From positions 496,001-560,000 of the forward strand of contig JADFUC010001469.1 of NCBI GenBank assembly GCA_019722365.1: a stretch of DNA of 64,000 nt, read 5' to 3'. The position numbers and the translations under genes were made by a program. Under the pieces are notes generated by a model. That model was not told the origin of the DNA, made no database searches, and saw only the letters and a list, made by a program, of their open reading frames with translations. Of the stretch, positions 61,909 to 64,000 are shown piece by piece; the stretch's first letter is position 1; each line of letters opens with the position of its first letter. The DNA comes from Lithospermum erythrorhizon. Its lineage: Eukaryota > Streptophyta > Magnoliopsida > Boraginales > Boraginaceae.

Positions 61909-62195
61909 ATGGCAAGAAGCAAGAGTGAAGAGGAACAATGGATGGTGGAGAGCCAAGTTTTGGGTATTTATCACTCCTTCTTCAACCTCCCTCCTCAAGC
62001 TCAATCTGCCAAGTAACTCTCCAAACTATACGGTTCTTGATTTCTCTTATGCTTCATTTTTTATTTATTGATTGATTGATCATTTATTTAATTTGAATAT
62101 ATAATTAGTTTGGAGCTTCAAAGAGATGATCACATGGAATATCTCACTAAAGGGTTAAGAAGACTTGGTCCATCTTTTACCTCTCTGGATGCTAA
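61909..62195 (+). pseudogene. FTB: Protein farnesyltransferase beta subunit, orphan exons 1-2
   Basis: Exon 1 (61909-62012) encodes MARSKSEEEQWMVESQVLGI, then YHSFFNLPPQAQSA. Exon 2 (62109-62195) encodes NLELQRDDHMEYLTKGLRRL, then GPSFTSLDA, with matching phases and good GT/AG sites. This is the N-terminus of the FTB/ERA1 family, which should continue with RPWLCYWILHSI and the Cys/His zinc-binding barrel. No later exon is visible to 64 kb; MITE and duplicated NFD6-locus DNA follow instead. FTB is the catalytic zinc subunit that farnesylates CaaX proteins, but this fragment lacks the active site. A very long intron 2 reaching beyond the window cannot be excluded. Confidence 0.8.
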
Positions 62196-62392
62196 GTATG
62201 TTACACTCTTCTCAGTTCTCTATGCCCTTTACATATTCTTAAAAAAGTGTGAAATGGTCATATTAAGGGCCCTCGAGTCCCTGTACAGTGCCTCAATTGA
62301 TCAGGGAACTAGGTCCATCACGTATTCTTGAAAATATATGTTAATGTAATCTATACTCTGTATTAGTTAAGTACTACACTACTACTCTCTCC

Positions 62393-62608
62393 ATCCTTAA
62401 AAGATGGTTCGCTTTTTAAATTTGATATGTTCGACTTTTTTGAACTTCGACCTCAAATATGATATTTTTTAATATGGTGTATGATGTTTTGTGAAAAATA
62501 TATCACTATATAGCATGTTTACCCTACTTTACTATTAAGACATCGAAGTTCGTTAATTTTGAGCATTGAAAAAATAACTTGGACGGTCTTTTAGGGATGG
62601 AGGGAGTA
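62393..62608. mobile_element. Intact Stowaway-like MITE with TA duplication
   Basis: The element at 62395-62606 (212 bp) begins CTCTCTCCATCCTTAAAAGA and ends GTCTTTTAGGGATGGAGGGA, inverted relative to each other over about 25 bp, with TA on both sides. The interior is AT-rich and non-coding. It is the best-preserved relative of the sequences that built the NFD6 intron array. Confidence 0.85.
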
Positions 62609-62850
62609 TATGTTATTGATTTTTTAGGGATGGAGGGATTTATTTGGTGTTATGTAAATTGTAGATTAGTTGTCGTTCTGTGTAATGAAGTAAACTTTGA
62701 AGGATGCAAATTGATATTAATCAATCCCTTATTTGATAAACCAATATGAGAGGAAGAACAACTTTAAGAGTTAGATTATCTAAAACTGAGGTGAATTGTA
62801 TGCCAACTGAAGATACTGGCAGTGGCAAAGGTAGCTACTTCACGGGGGTG

Positions 62851-64000
62851 GCCACGGATGCTTCCGAGTCTACAAAAGTTTCAGTCTTTATGGTATTTTC
62901 ATGAGCTTCCCTGGAGAAGACTATAAAAGATGGCAACTTTATGCTGATCTAGATTTCACTTATTTGTTTACGATGGCCATTTTCCTGGTTCCTTCAAGTT
63001 ATGTAAGTTCCCGGTAATAAGTGAAAGACGACGCTACCTATGATACCAAAGGGAAATCTGAGTTATATATTTTCGAGCAGCGTAATGTATATTCTATCGC
63101 TCAAAGTTGTTCGGTTTCGAAGTGATCTTCAGAATCTCCACACCAAATATCTCTTTACTGACGGAGAAAGCCTCACCAACATAGATTTTAGTTGTAATTG
63201 CGATATTTTAAAATCCGGACTCGAGGGTCAGAGTACGATACTATTATGTGGCCAAGGGTCATTAATTTCGGATTCTCGTTTATTTAGGAATTAATTAAAA
63301 GAATGTAGCTTTATATGAAAATTTGAGGATTTTGTTGCAGCTGAATCAAATATGCTTCTTTTTTACTCATTGCCGTATTTTGGTACGACTGCTTGCTATC
63401 GACGCCCATTCTATTACTCTATCAACGAGGTCGCTGGACGCATCAACCTGAAATAGATATCGTTGACTCTCTTAGTCGCCGCCATGTACGTGATCAATGC
63501 ACTGATGCACCCAACAAATATCATATTACCTTTAGTTCAATAACATTCGTGACTCGCTCCCCACTCTATGTCCGCTAGCTCTCCTGCATTACCACACCGC
63601 CTCGACTTTTAACGAATGGCTTTCAATTTATCGTCATAGTCTTGGGGACAAGCCAGATTCCAATATATCACAACCTCGCTTCTGATTATCGCTTAAGCCG
63701 CTGGGAGAGCGATCATTTGTAGTTGGGAGATTAATCTCACTTTCTCGATTCCGCTATTCAATTTCAGACCTAAACGCGGTTACATGGACCTGGCCGCCGC
63801 ATGCTTTCTCATCGAATATCACCTTACATCGGGTGTTACATGTCAAGCATAATATACTCCTCATTTGCAGATCGAAGCTCCAATGATGCCATTATATCGT
63901 TTTCTGTTAACTGCGAACTGCCCACCTCTTTTCGGGTGATGCCCATCTTGCAACAACTTATACCTTAACATGGAGTTTGACATCAATCAATGTGCATTTT
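62851..64000. other. Unrecognised sequence at the window end
   Basis: Composition rises in GC after 63380. On the minus strand TGTAACACCCGATGTAAGG near 63845 resembles the start of some plant Ty3/gypsy LTRs, but no second LTR or polymerase is in view. No gene was recognised. Confidence 0.35.

Larger units (their letters stand above)
58140..62850. repeat. NFD6-locus tandem duplication, unit B
   Basis: Second, decayed copy of the NFD6-like locus. 58140-58760 matches 54930-55580, 61036-61190 matches 56550-56700, 61280-61530 matches 57560-57770, and 62540-62850 matches 57790-58110. A 2.2 kb stretch (58800-61035) has no counterpart in unit A. Confidence 0.85.

Overview
This is a plant nuclear window, almost certainly from a eudicot. 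It has AT-rich intergenic DNA, short GT-AG introns, MITEs and SINE fragments. The gene families are plant-specific: UMAMIT/WAT1, SWEET, ATL RING-H2, laccase, TBL, CNGC and CBC-type Raf-like kinase. Nothing identifies the species. The N-terminal style of the ATL46-like protein suggests an asterid, but this is only an impression from memory. All exon structures below were built by hand from splice signals, phase continuity and family knowledge. No alignment or RNA data were used.

Layout. 1-5.2 kb: a decayed DUF4283-type retroelement relic on the minus strand, then AT-rich spacer. 5.3-15.0 kb: an intact LTO1-like gene, a broken TRICHOME BIREFRINGENCE-LIKE (TBL) gene, and two tandem intact WAT1-related transporter genes (358 and 355 aa). 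The second WAT1 copy still carries a scrap of the TBL 3' end, so the duplicated unit can be delimited. 17.5-22.1 kb: a two-exon HIG1-domain gene and an ATL46-like RING-H2 gene whose N-terminus is interrupted by an in-frame TGA. 24.4-27.7 kb: a cyclic-nucleotide-gated channel (CNGC) locus with an intact 3' half but a decayed S3-S5 exon and no usable N-terminus, called a pseudogene. 28.3-30.7 kb: an intact six-exon laccase (572 aa) on the minus strand. 30.8-38.5 kb: a very AT-rich region without genes, holding a diverged tandem array with a period near 95 bp. 38.6-41.9 kb: an ARM-repeat/TOG-like protein (338 aa) with a repeat-filled 5' UTR intron. 42-48 kb: repeat-rich spacer with a 119-nt poly(A) tract and a palindrome-flanked GC-richer island. 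48.1-53.1 kb: a clade II-like SWEET sugar transporter (242 aa) facing tail to tail a Raf-like kinase close to Arabidopsis CBC1/CBC2 (386 aa). 54.6-62.9 kb: an NFD6-like mitochondrial protein gene (101 aa), a decayed second copy of the same locus, and orphan exons 1-2 of protein farnesyltransferase beta. 62.9-64 kb: unrecognised sequence.

The genes do not form a pathway or operon-like system. The main story is local birth and death of genes. Two independent tandem duplications (WAT1+TBL tail; NFD6 locus plus upstream DNA), each offset by roughly 4.5-4.8 kb, sit beside four decayed or truncated genes (TBL, CNGC, second NFD6-like copy, FTB). Several first introns are inflated by short tandem arrays. 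One of these arrays, in NFD6 intron 1, looks derived from the right half of a Stowaway-like MITE. I saw no CRISPR, prophage or novel defence-type system, and nothing I would call a previously undescribed biological system.
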